Below, in pieces: positions 38,804 to 47,274 of a stretch of 64,000 nt of DNA (the first letter of the stretch is position 1; every line of letters starts with the position of its first letter). The notes beneath the pieces are model-generated. The model searched no databases, was not told the origin of the DNA, and saw only the letters and a program-made list of their open reading frames with translations. Source of the stretch: Paenibacillus sp. FSL H8-0548 (lineage in GTDB: Bacteria > Bacillota > Bacilli > Paenibacillales > Paenibacillaceae); assembly GCF_038630985.1 (NCBI RefSeq), contig NZ_CP152049.1:562001-626000 (forward strand), in the 5' to 3' direction. A program made the translations under genes and the position numbers.

Positions 38804-39679
38804 ATGGGAAGAAAGCAAAAGACGACGTTTTTTGATGTAATCAATGTAGTGTTTATCGCTTGTTGTGTGCTCGCTTGTCTGGCGCCGTTTTTGCATATTG
38901 CGTCCATATCGCTAAGCTCCGGCGGCGCGATCACAGCAGGCAGGGTCACGCTGTTTCCGATTGAAATGAATTTCGACGCATACATTAGCGTGATCAAGGA
39001 CAAGGCGATGATTCGCGCACTGGGGTTTACGGTGTTGTTGACTGTCTCCTTCACTTTGTTCGCGATGTTTATGACGACGCTCGCTGCATATCCGTTGTCG
39101 AATGACAAACTGAAGGGACGCAAGCTGACTATGTTTTTTATCCTATTCACGATGTTCTTCAGCGGCGGACTCATACCCGAATATATGCTGATCAAGTCGC
39201 TGGGGCTGCTCGACACGATGAGCGTGCTCATTCTCCCAGGGCTCATCAGTCCGTTTTTTATGATCATTATGATTACCTTTTTCCGGTCGACGATTCCGGA
39301 CAGCTTGCATGAAGCGGCGGAGATCGACGGTTGCACGCATTTCGGCAAGTTGTTCCGGATCGTGCTTCCGTTATCCTTGCCTGTGCTCGCAACGCTGGCT
39401 CTGTTTTACGCAGTGGGGCGTTGGAATGGTTTCCGGGACGCTCTCTTCTATGTCACTGATCAGAATTTGTATCCGATGCAGTTAAAACTGTATCAGATGG
39501 TCATGAATAATTTGATCACGGAGGTAACGGCATCAGAAGGTTCAGGGATGGATAAGGTGGTCTCTGAAAGTCTCAAAGCGGCCAGTATTATGTTTGCTAC
39601 GGTACCAATTTTGATCGTCTACCCATGGCTGCAGCGGTATTTCGTTAGCGGATTAACACTCGGCTCCGTTAAGGGATAG
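38804..39679 (+). CDS. Sugar ABC transporter permease, YtcP type
   Basis: A 291-residue permease with EAA loop LHEAAEIDGCTHFGKLFRIV and the standard end RYFVSGLTLGSVKG. AGGTGGTG precedes the ATG by seven bases. Partner of the preceding gene; uses a shared ATPase encoded elsewhere. Confidence 0.92.
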   Translation: MGRKQKTTFFDVINVVFIACCVLACLAPFLHIASISLSSGGAITAGRVTLFPIEMNFDAYISVIKDKAMIRALGFTVLLTVSFTLFAMFMTTLAAYPLSNDKLKGRKLTMFFILFTMFFSGGLIPEYMLIKSLGLLDTMSVLILPGLISPFFMIIMITFFRSTIPDSLHEAAEIDGCTHFGKLFRIVLPLSLPVLATLALFYAVGRWNGFRDALFYVTDQNLYPMQLKLYQMVMNNLITEVTASEGSGMDKVVSESLKAASIMFATVPILIVYPWLQRYFVSGLTLGSVKG

Positions 39680-39705
39680 GGAGTAAAAGTAAGGGGGCGC
39701 TTCGG

Positions 39706-42000
39706 ATGAAAAAAACATGGTACAAAAAAACGGTGCTCTCGTACTTGCCGTCGTTGTATTTGACGATCGCAGTCATCGTGTTTTTGGCGATATTCGTTAT
39801 AAACGAAGTTTCGCTTAGGGAAGCGGAGCGGACGAACCGATATTCGACGGAACATGTCATCCGTTCTATTGAACAGCATCTGAAAGCAATTGAGCGAATC
39901 GTTATCGATGAGCTTCGCATCGGCGGACATTTGGATGAGTTTTTCACCTATGACGAAACCGCAACGAGCGACATGCGCATGATAAATTACGAAGCGTTAG
40001 ATCGGATTCGGAGAATGCTGTTCGATGACAATGCGATTCAATCAACTTACTTGTATCGTATTTGGGACGACATGATCTTGGCGGAAGGTAATTTTCAATC
40101 GGCGAATTCGTTCGGAGACCGGGAATTTTTGTTCCATGAATTGACGAAGCGTGCCACCATCGGGCGACAGTGGTCAGATGTACGGATGTACGGTGACAGC
40201 TTGAACGATACCGTAACCCAAGTCAGTCACAGAGTCATCTCGATCAGCCGATGGGCGCAGCTGCCGATGGGCGGGGAGGGACTCGTCGTTGTCAACGTAT
40301 CGGTAGATGCTCTAATGACACAAATCACGGATATGATCGATCCGAACGTATCGTACCTTCATGTGTTGGACCGTACAGGTCAGGTTGTCTATTCGTCTGA
40401 TGGAAAGGAAATAGACGAAGATTTAGTTATGAATCGGCTGCATGCGACCTCGGTCGACTGGGAGTTCGTGAGCGGATTACAAACAGGTGTCGCATTCAGC
40501 TGGATGCAGCTAATCTCGCGAATCTGGATTGTCCTTGGCGTGGTGACGGTTTTATTGAGTCTTGCCTATACGGTGTTCATCACGAAACGGAATTACAGGC
40601 CAATTGAACAGATTGTGCAACTCATTCAAGCACGGTCAGAGCCTCGCGCGGCAGGTAAGAGTGGTTTGGCAAACGACGAGTTTTCGTTCATCCAAAAGGC
40701 GATCGACCGGTTAATGGACGAGAACGCGCTATACGAAGCACAAGTGCAAGAATCACAGCATCATCGCCGAAAGCAGGCATTCGCCGCGTTGCTTGATTCT
40801 GACGAGCCGCTGCAGGAGGATTGGAATCGTTCGCTGCTGGGCTTAGATATGCCCCAGACAATAGAGGAAGGTTTTGCACTTGTCATTGAAATCGATCATT
40901 ATGCTGAGTTCGAACGGAAGTATGCTACTCGCTCGGACCAAAATCTATTAAAATTCGCGATTGCTAATGTGCTCCAGGAATTCGTTTCAACGAGCGAGGG
41001 CAAGACGTGGTCCGAGTGGAATCGGAAAAATCGATTAACCGTCATTTATATCCCGGCCTTTGCCGAGACGAGCCCTCCCCTCGCCGCATTGCTGGATTCG
41101 TTCCGGGCGTGGGTGGGAAGCAACCTCGGACTTACGGTCACAATCGGTGTGGGCACGCTGGCGAACCACTGGGAAGCGCTCAGGTTGTCATACCGGCATG
41201 CGATGGTCGCGCTTCAGCATAAACTGTCGTCGGGTTACGATCGGGTGCTATTCTATCGGGCAGCACCGTTACCGAGAGGTCCGAGAACGCACGGCTACTA
41301 TGGGGAGATGAATCGAATAGCACAGGATTTTCGAATTGCGAAGCCGGATTGGAGTGCGACAGTCGAGAGGCTGTTCGACGACGTACGTGAAGGCGACTTC
41401 TCCAATGAAGAAATCCTGCATCTGTTTGAATATTTTAAGAGCTGTATGAATCAAGCGATGAAGGAGCTTCCGCACGAGCTGTCTTCGTTCTGGGTGGGGT
41501 CTTTGCTGCCGGAATGGCTACACGCTACGGAACGAGAATCGTTCGACGAGATTGCCACCGCAGTCCTCGAAGTTTGCCAGCAGGCCCAGCAAAGCGTCGC
41601 GGAACTGGTCAAGACGAAGAGCAGCGTTCAGACGATTCATCAAATACGTGATTACGTCCAAACCAACTATTGGAACTCGGATTTGTCTTTGACATATCTC
41701 AGCGAAAAATTCAATATCAACAGCAAATACGCGAGTCAGCTCTTCAAGGAGCACACGGGCTTCAACTTTGCAGACTTTTTACTGACCATTCGGATGGATC
41801 ATGCCAAGAGGCTGCTTGAGAGCACGGATCAATCAATCAACGACGTCGCATCGCTGGTCGGGTATGATATCCCAATCTCGTTTGGTCGTTCGTTCAAGAA
41901 GATCGTAGGCATGACGCCAACCGACTACCGCAAGCATATGTATTCGGTAGAGAAGCCGCGAGCCATCCACGACAACGAAGAGAAAGAGGTAGATTCATGA
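39706..42000 (+). CDS. Membrane-anchored AraC-family sensor-regulator
   Basis: A 764-residue regulator with a membrane helix near residues 13-33, an extracellular sensor region (about 34-265), a second helix (about 270-292), a cytoplasmic linker and a C-terminal AraC DNA-binding domain (about 645-750: LTYLSEKFNINSKYASQLFK and INDVASLVGYDIPISFGRSF, KIVGMTPTDYRK). This architecture regulates oligosaccharide loci in Paenibacillus, sensing the ligand, alone or through the binding protein, outside the cell. AAGGGGG precedes the ATG. The stop overlaps the next start by four bases, so it is made together with the catabolic genes. Confidence 0.9.
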   Translation: MKKTWYKKTVLSYLPSLYLTIAVIVFLAIFVINEVSLREAERTNRYSTEHVIRSIEQHLKAIERIVIDELRIGGHLDEFFTYDETATSDMRMINYEALDRIRRMLFDDNAIQSTYLYRIWDDMILAEGNFQSANSFGDREFLFHELTKRATIGRQWSDVRMYGDSLNDTVTQVSHRVISISRWAQLPMGGEGLVVVNVSVDALMTQITDMIDPNVSYLHVLDRTGQVVYSSDGKEIDEDLVMNRLHATSVDWEFVSGLQTGVAFSWMQLISRIWIVLGVVTVLLSLAYTVFITKRNYRPIEQIVQLIQARSEPRAAGKSGLANDEFSFIQKAIDRLMDENALYEAQVQESQHHRRKQAFAALLDSDEPLQEDWNRSLLGLDMPQTIEEGFALVIEIDHYAEFERKYATRSDQNLLKFAIANVLQEFVSTSEGKTWSEWNRKNRLTVIYIPAFAETSPPLAALLDSFRAWVGSNLGLTVTIGVGTLANHWEALRLSYRHAMVALQHKLSSGYDRVLFYRAAPLPRGPRTHGYYGEMNRIAQDFRIAKPDWSATVERLFDDVREGDFSNEEILHLFEYFKSCMNQAMKELPHELSSFWVGSLLPEWLHATERESFDEIATAVLEVCQQAQQSVAELVKTKSSVQTIHQIRDYVQTNYWNSDLSLTYLSEKFNINSKYASQLFKEHTGFNFADFLLTIRMDHAKRLLESTDQSINDVASLVGYDIPISFGRSFKKIVGMTPTDYRKHMYSVEKPRAIHDNEEKEVDS

Positions 42001-43778
42001 ACGTTTACGAAAAGCTTGTAAAAATTAATGACCGTCAGACGGACCGCGTCGTGGATCTGCAGATTATGGAAGCTACGAGCCGGAATATTGGAGGCATTCC
42101 GCAGCCGGACTCTGGCGTTCCGAACGCCAGCCATGGCGGAACCGCTGGTGCAATTGTTTGTATGGCTGCGGCGTTGCTGTCGCCCGATTCGAAGCATTAT
42201 CGAAGTGAGAAGCTGTTGATCAGAATGGATTTCGCCGTTGAATTCATGTTGAGCCGACAACACGCGGACGGTACGATCTCGCTTGGTGGAACGAACGTGA
42301 ATTCGCCGCCTGACACGGGCTTTGTTGTAGCGGGTTTCTGTCAGTTGTACGAGCTACTGGCGTCATGTGACTGGGATCTGATGGAGCCGACCGCCGCGAA
42401 GGTGAGGCTATTTCTTGCGTACTCGATTCCGGCGCTGACGACGGGCGGAGTGCATACGCCCAACCATCGTTGGGTTCTCGTAGCTGCGCTAAGTGGCCTG
42501 CATGGAATATTCGGAGGTGAAGAGCTCATCCGACGCGCCGAGGCATGGCTTGCGGAAGGGCTGGATTATACCGACGATGGCGAATGGACGGAGCGCAGCA
42601 ACGGTATCTACAATGCGGTGAGCAACATAATGCTTATCTATGCGGCGGAAAGGCTTGGCAAGCCGGAACTGCTGGAGCCGGTTCGCAAGAATCTGCGCAT
42701 GATGACCTATCTGATTCACCATGATGGAGAGGTTGTGACGGAATATTCGGGGCGGCAGGACCTGGGTGCGCGTGCGGACTTATCCAATTACTTATTATGT
42801 TACCGGGTTATGGCCGAGCGGGACCGCGATCCGCTGTTCGCGGCGATGTACGATCTGGCCGCCGAGCGTATCCAGATGATGGGGGCAGCCAACAATCATG
42901 CGCTCCTCGGCTGGCATTCGATGCCATGCCCACATGTAGATGATTTGCCGCGTGCTCCACTTCCGGATCAATTCATGAAGCTGATTAACGGCAGTTATCC
43001 CATCGAGGAACAGTTAGCACGGATGGAGGGGGCCGGTCATCATGGCATTATCCATCACAGCAGCATACATCGCTCCTTTGGGGCGCAACTGCTGCGATAT
43101 CGCGATGGCATCTCCAGCGCTACGATGATGACGCGCTCAAACGTATTTTTTTCTCTCCGTCACGGCGACGCTCGGTTGCACGGCATCGGCCTGTATACAA
43201 TGTTCTCGCCCGGCACGGTCGAGTTGCAGCGGCTCCAGCAGACAGGTAGCGGCTGCCGCTTGGAAGTAGCGATGGAGAAGGGGTATTACGGACCCGTCCC
43301 GACTGAGGCGCTGCCGGAGTCGGCACGGTCGGCATGCAGTCCTTGGTACTTGTTGCCGCATCATGTGCGCGAGCTGACGCATGTACAGCAGCACCAGATC
43401 GAGGTCGATATTGACCGCGACGGCGAGACGTGGGTAGTGCGTCTGAGTAGCGAACGTCCGGCAGACGTCCTCATGCAAGCTTCTCTCGTATTGGATGCGG
43501 ACATGACGATTGAGGGATCTGCTGAGCAGATGGAAGACGGTGGATTGCTATGGACAGAAGGGACGCTTCGCTGCATGGCAGGCGATTACGGCTTCGAGAT
43601 CGTCGGCGGACGCAGCGACCATCAGCTAGGGTATATGCATGGTACCAAGACGCCTCGCGGGGCACGCGTCGTGCTGATCAACCTGCTGACGCCATTCGTG
43701 CATGAGCTTCGAATACGGCCGATCGCGGCTGAAGCCTTCAGCGTGGGCAAATCCGAAGGGACGACGAATGCTTCTTGA
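41997..43778 (+). CDS. Uncharacterised toroid-like protein, candidate polysaccharide lyase or hydrolase
   Basis: A 593-residue protein without signal peptide. The first about 330 residues look like an alpha-toroid: repeated amphipathic helices, GGTAGAIVCMAAALL, GGVHTPNHRWVLVAALSGLH, WTERSNGIYNAVSNIMLIYA and HHDGEVVTEYSGRQD, with Asn-His, Tyr and Arg residues of the sort used by toroid lyases. The last about 230 residues appear beta-rich. I cannot assign a CAZy family; heparinase II/III-like lyases are the nearest in general look. Coupled to the regulator (ATGA) and followed by GH105, whose substrate is the unsaturated product of a lyase, which would fit. Function is inference. Confidence 0.6.
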   Translation: MNVYEKLVKINDRQTDRVVDLQIMEATSRNIGGIPQPDSGVPNASHGGTAGAIVCMAAALLSPDSKHYRSEKLLIRMDFAVEFMLSRQHADGTISLGGTNVNSPPDTGFVVAGFCQLYELLASCDWDLMEPTAAKVRLFLAYSIPALTTGGVHTPNHRWVLVAALSGLHGIFGGEELIRRAEAWLAEGLDYTDDGEWTERSNGIYNAVSNIMLIYAAERLGKPELLEPVRKNLRMMTYLIHHDGEVVTEYSGRQDLGARADLSNYLLCYRVMAERDRDPLFAAMYDLAAERIQMMGAANNHALLGWHSMPCPHVDDLPRAPLPDQFMKLINGSYPIEEQLARMEGAGHHGIIHHSSIHRSFGAQLLRYRDGISSATMMTRSNVFFSLRHGDARLHGIGLYTMFSPGTVELQRLQQTGSGCRLEVAMEKGYYGPVPTEALPESARSACSPWYLLPHHVRELTHVQQHQIEVDIDRDGETWVVRLSSERPADVLMQASLVLDADMTIEGSAEQMEDGGLLWTEGTLRCMAGDYGFEIVGGRSDHQLGYMHGTKTPRGARVVLINLLTPFVHELRIRPIAAEAFSVGKSEGTTNAS

Positions 43779-44100
43779 GGAGGAGGTGCAGCTCGCGATC
43801 CGTTGTGCGCCGATCTTGTTGTTCGACGAGAACGAGCCGTTTTTCCCGGTACGCGTCGGCGTCCTCCCGCCGAAGCTTCGCCTTGACGATGAGCGACTGG
43901 GCGTAATTATTGAATGTGCCATCTACTGAGATTACGATATTACGCATCTCTACGAGTTGGAGCATGTCTGAGTTTACGTGGCGAAAGACGGCTCCGTCCT
44001 GGATTGTGAAGCGAGCCATCACGGCGGGCATCGACGGCCTCGCGCCGTGAGGTGCCGGCTCGCATTAGCATCTGTCTTGCCGAAACCCGGAGAGTGTTAG
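43768..44100 (+). pseudogene. Small conserved-looking gene interrupted by two in-frame TGA codons
   Basis: ATG 43768 overlaps the previous gene by 11 bases. The frame reads MLLEEEVQLAIRCAPILLFD, then EPFFPVRVGVLPPK, IIECAIY, TGA (43927-43929), DYDITHLYELEHV, TGA (43969-43971), VYVAKDGSVLDCEASHHG and a final TAG just before the next ribosome site. Both TGAs sit where Trp would be natural (Y-W-D-Y-D; H-V-W-V-Y). So it is a gene killed by TGG-to-TGA changes, probably also shortened at the 3' side. I recall similar hypothetical proteins but know no function. Confidence 0.65.
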
Positions 44101-44116
44101 GAAAGGAAGGGCATTG

Positions 44117-46351
44117 ATGACATCATATATGCAACAACCGCAAAGTATCGGTTACTGGCTGGGTGACCGTGACGAGGACATCGTCCAGACAATCGCCCAG
44201 CATTACGTAGGAAACAATCCCGCGATTCCGTTTCAATTCCGCGCGTTCCATCGTGGCGGTGCACTGCAGACGGAGGACGGCTTATACGATCTGAATTTCG
44301 CTGCCCGATTCCCGGATGCCCCGCGAGGTAGCATGGCGTATGCTGCATGCCTCGTCTGGAGCGATTCGGAACGAAGTATCGACCTACGACTCGCGTGCTA
44401 CGGTCCCGTCGAGCTGTATATGAACGACGCGATTGCGTATCGTTCGAACACAGTGGACGAGGTGAAACGTAATCACACGGTCTCGGTCCCAGCTGTCTTT
44501 CAGGCGGGGTGGAATACATTGTTCGTAAAGGTAAGGAATACGGCGGCCGGCTTCGGCTGTAAACTGGGTGCGGAGGAAGCGAAGGTGCGTATTCTGCATG
44601 TGCAGATGCCGTTCCATGAGCGCAACGGCGAAGCGGGTTGGCTATTTTCGGCCCCTGTCCAGAAGGATCGATTCTCGGAATGCGCTCCAGATCTATTCGG
44701 CTCGGAAGACGTCGCGGGACTGGATTGGTCGCCGAAGGCGGCCTGGCCGTCTGATGCTCCGGTATCACCTTTCGAGCGGTTATTCGGCGTTGCTTCGGGC
44801 AAGAAGGGATATGCCTGGTCCAGGCTGCTAGTGAAGACAACACGGGAAGCGAACGTCGGATTCCGGGGGTTGTCTAGCGGTCCGTTCTCCCTTTGGATTG
44901 ATGGGCGGCGGATCGTGGGGGCTGAGCAATCCGGCAACTTCTCTGTATCCGTCACGCTTCGTTCAGGATCGTACGATGTATTGGTCGAATCTACGAGTGG
45001 CGAAGACAACTGGAATTGGGTGTGCGAAGCGGCTGGCGAAGGCGGAGTGGAGTGGGAAGCTCCAGTATCCGTGAAGGGCAGCGATGACGTATGGTTCTAT
45101 CTAGGCCCATTCGCATCAGACACGGTGTATGAGCCTTCGGAGCTGCAACGGTTGAATACCATATTCCCGTCAGCTGGGGAATCGCTATATTGGCGGCTGG
45201 ATCGGCCGGATACCTGGATCCGCCCCTATTACGAGAATGCGTACCTGAGCAACAAATGGACGACGAGCGGCGCGACGAACTTCGCCCGTTGGGATTATCC
45301 GCTGGGCGTGACGATGTACGGACTGTTGCAAGCGGGCCGCCTGCTCGGCAGACAGGATCTGATTGATTATGTACTGTCCCATATTAAGATCTGCACGGAT
45401 TATTACGAGTATGCGCTATGGGATTGCGAACGTTACGGCTTCCCTTCCGTCAATCAGCAGCTCGTGCTGATGAAGATGCTGGACAATTGCGGCTCGTTCG
45501 GGTCGGCGCTGCTAGAGGCGAGCACGGAGCTAGAGGACGAAGGGTTCAATCGTGTCGCGAATAGAATCTCGTCCTTCATTCGAGATACGCTCGAGCGTCG
45601 GGAGGACGGCGCGTTTTATCGGATTTGCGCTGGAGAGTATGCCGAGAACACGATGTGGGCCGACGATCTGTACATGAGTACCCCGTTCATGCGGCGGTAC
45701 GCTTTGCGGTACGGCGACGACAGCTTTCTACGCGACGCTGCGCGGCAATTTCTCTTGTACAAGGAATATCTATTTATGCCCGAGGAGAGGATCATGTCGC
45801 ATGTGTACGACTTCAAGTACGGTACGGCGACGGGAGTGCCGTGGGGGCGGGGGAATGGCTGGGTCGTCTTCTCGCTGTCGGAGCTCCTTGAGGCGCTTCC
45901 ACAGAACGACCCGGATCGTCCGGCGCTGCTTGCATTCTATAACGAGTTGTGCAGCGGATACTTGGCCCTGCAGGGCGAGGATGGCCGCTGGCACCAGGTG
46001 ATTAACGATCCCACGTCTTACGAGGAATCGTCTTGCACGGCCATGTTCGTTTACGCCTTCTCCCGCGGCGTTGCCTTCGGCTGGCTAGAGCATTCGGACA
46101 AGTATGCGGAAGCGGCTCTGCGCGGCTGGCACGGCTTGACGAACGAGGCTGTCGATCGGCACGGCAACGTCTACGGCGTATGCAGCGGATCCCGGTACTC
46201 GTTTACGACTGAATATTATAAGGAAGAGCTGCGTACCGTGACGAACGACAATCATGGCATAGGGATTGTTATGCTTGCCGGCGTCGAGGTAAGCCGAATG
46301 AGGATAGCTCTGAGCGGTATCGTACCGACCATAGAAGGGAGCTTGGCATGA
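44117..46351 (+). CDS. GH105 unsaturated glycuronyl hydrolase with N-terminal accessory domains
   Basis: A 744-residue cytoplasmic protein (no signal peptide). The first about 340 residues are beta-rich accessory domains. The toroid catalytic domain (about 350-740) shows GH105 hallmarks: WDYPLGVTMYGLLQAGRLLG, MWADDLYMSTPFMRRYA with the catalytic Asp, VPWGRGNGWVVFSL and SYEESSCTAMFVYAF. GH105 enzymes remove the 4,5-unsaturated uronic acid left by polysaccharide lyases. Full-length members of this long form have been found on rhamnogalacturonan and related acidic glycans. GGAAGGGC precedes ATG 44117. Stop overlaps the HAD gene by four bases. Confidence 0.87.
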   Translation: MTSYMQQPQSIGYWLGDRDEDIVQTIAQHYVGNNPAIPFQFRAFHRGGALQTEDGLYDLNFAARFPDAPRGSMAYAACLVWSDSERSIDLRLACYGPVELYMNDAIAYRSNTVDEVKRNHTVSVPAVFQAGWNTLFVKVRNTAAGFGCKLGAEEAKVRILHVQMPFHERNGEAGWLFSAPVQKDRFSECAPDLFGSEDVAGLDWSPKAAWPSDAPVSPFERLFGVASGKKGYAWSRLLVKTTREANVGFRGLSSGPFSLWIDGRRIVGAEQSGNFSVSVTLRSGSYDVLVESTSGEDNWNWVCEAAGEGGVEWEAPVSVKGSDDVWFYLGPFASDTVYEPSELQRLNTIFPSAGESLYWRLDRPDTWIRPYYENAYLSNKWTTSGATNFARWDYPLGVTMYGLLQAGRLLGRQDLIDYVLSHIKICTDYYEYALWDCERYGFPSVNQQLVLMKMLDNCGSFGSALLEASTELEDEGFNRVANRISSFIRDTLERREDGAFYRICAGEYAENTMWADDLYMSTPFMRRYALRYGDDSFLRDAARQFLLYKEYLFMPEERIMSHVYDFKYGTATGVPWGRGNGWVVFSLSELLEALPQNDPDRPALLAFYNELCSGYLALQGEDGRWHQVINDPTSYEESSCTAMFVYAFSRGVAFGWLEHSDKYAEAALRGWHGLTNEAVDRHGNVYGVCSGSRYSFTTEYYKEELRTVTNDNHGIGIVMLAGVEVSRMRIALSGIVPTIEGSLA

Positions 46352-46875
46352 ACGAACGACAGCAGGACAACAAACCCGTTATCTTCCTTGATTGCGGAGA
46401 TACGTTGATCGATGAAGGCACAGAGGTTCGCGACGAGAGTGATGTCGTCATCTCCGCGGAGCTAATCCCCGGCGCAGCAGAGATGGTTCGGACGTTGTAC
46501 GAACGGGGATATCGGCTTGCGATGGTTGCCGATGGCCTCGCGCAATCGTTCAAAAACATGATGACCGATCACGGCCTCTACGACTGCTTCGAAGTCATGA
46601 TCTATTCCGAATGCATTAAGGAGCTCAAGCCACATCCACGCATGTTCAAGGCGGCGGCTGCCGCCATGGAGCTGGAGCCCGGGGATTACGGGCGCATCGT
46701 CATGGTAGGCAATAACTTGAAGCGGGATATTCGCGGCGCAAACGGTGTCGGTATGATCAGCGTGTATCTGAACTGGTCGCCCCGTTATGCGAAGGATCCG
46801 GCCGACGAGCTGGAAATACCACGTTACACGATTACGAGGCCGATGGAGCTCGTCGAATTGGTCGAGCAGTTATAG
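46348..46875 (+). CDS. HAD-superfamily hydrolase
   Basis: A 175-residue phosphatase-like protein: motif I FLDCGDTLID (first Asp nucleophile; the second carboxylate is also Asp), motif III Lys in ECIKELKPHPRMF, motif IV region MVGNNLKRDIRGANGVG. The small cap fits the beta-phosphoglucomutase-like or Cof-unrelated short HAD class. Translationally coupled to GH105, so it probably acts on a sugar phosphate from this pathway. Substrate unknown. Confidence 0.85.
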   Translation: MNERQQDNKPVIFLDCGDTLIDEGTEVRDESDVVISAELIPGAAEMVRTLYERGYRLAMVADGLAQSFKNMMTDHGLYDCFEVMIYSECIKELKPHPRMFKAAAAAMELEPGDYGRIVMVGNNLKRDIRGANGVGMISVYLNWSPRYAKDPADELEIPRYTITRPMELVELVEQL

Positions 46876-46896
46876 ATAAAGAGCTTAACACTTATA

Positions 46897-47196
46897 GTGT
46901 CGACGATATGTATCACACTGGCGTAGGCGCTGCTTCGCTTGCTCGACAATCAGTACATTTCCATTGACGGTGCGGAAGTGAAGTTCTTCCGCGGCGTAAT
47001 GGGGATTTTCGGACATGGCAACGCTACGGGAATCGGGGAGGCCCTGGAGCGAGATGCAGGGCAATTGATCTATATTCAGGGTAAGAACGAGCAAGGCACG
47101 GTGCATGCAGCAACCGCATTCGCCAAGCAGAAAGACCGGGAGCAAATATTCGCTTGTACGTCCTGTGCGCTAATCTATTCGAATGATATCAATTAG
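46897..47196 (+). pseudogene. iolD: N-terminal fragment of iolD (trihydroxycyclohexanedione hydrolase)
   Basis: The frame starts GTG TCG ACG, gives STICITLA, a TAG (46924-46926, natural residue Gln), then ALLRLLDNQYISIDGAEVKF, FRGVMGIFGHGNATGIGEAL and YIQGKNEQGTVHAATAFAKQ to ACTSC. This matches the ThDP-enzyme N-terminal domain of IolD, which opens the inositol-derived ring. Only about 95 of some 640 codons remain. The myo-inositol genes are not otherwise present. Confidence 0.8.
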
Positions 47197-47274
47197 GAAA
47201 CGACACATCGGTGGGTTTCCTTGCTTATATTTACTGACAAACCCGATCTGGGAAAAGAAAGGAAAAGAGTTTTT

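Noticed and set aside
43768..44100. Selenoprotein or Trp-TGA recoding
   Set aside because: No SECIS-like hairpin is evident, the contexts favour Trp, and other genes in the window use TGA as a normal stop.
44097..44843. Long minus-strand ORF opposite the GH105 gene
   Set aside because: It is a GC-rich shadow full of Arg, Pro and Ser, with an intact, well-supported gene on the other strand.
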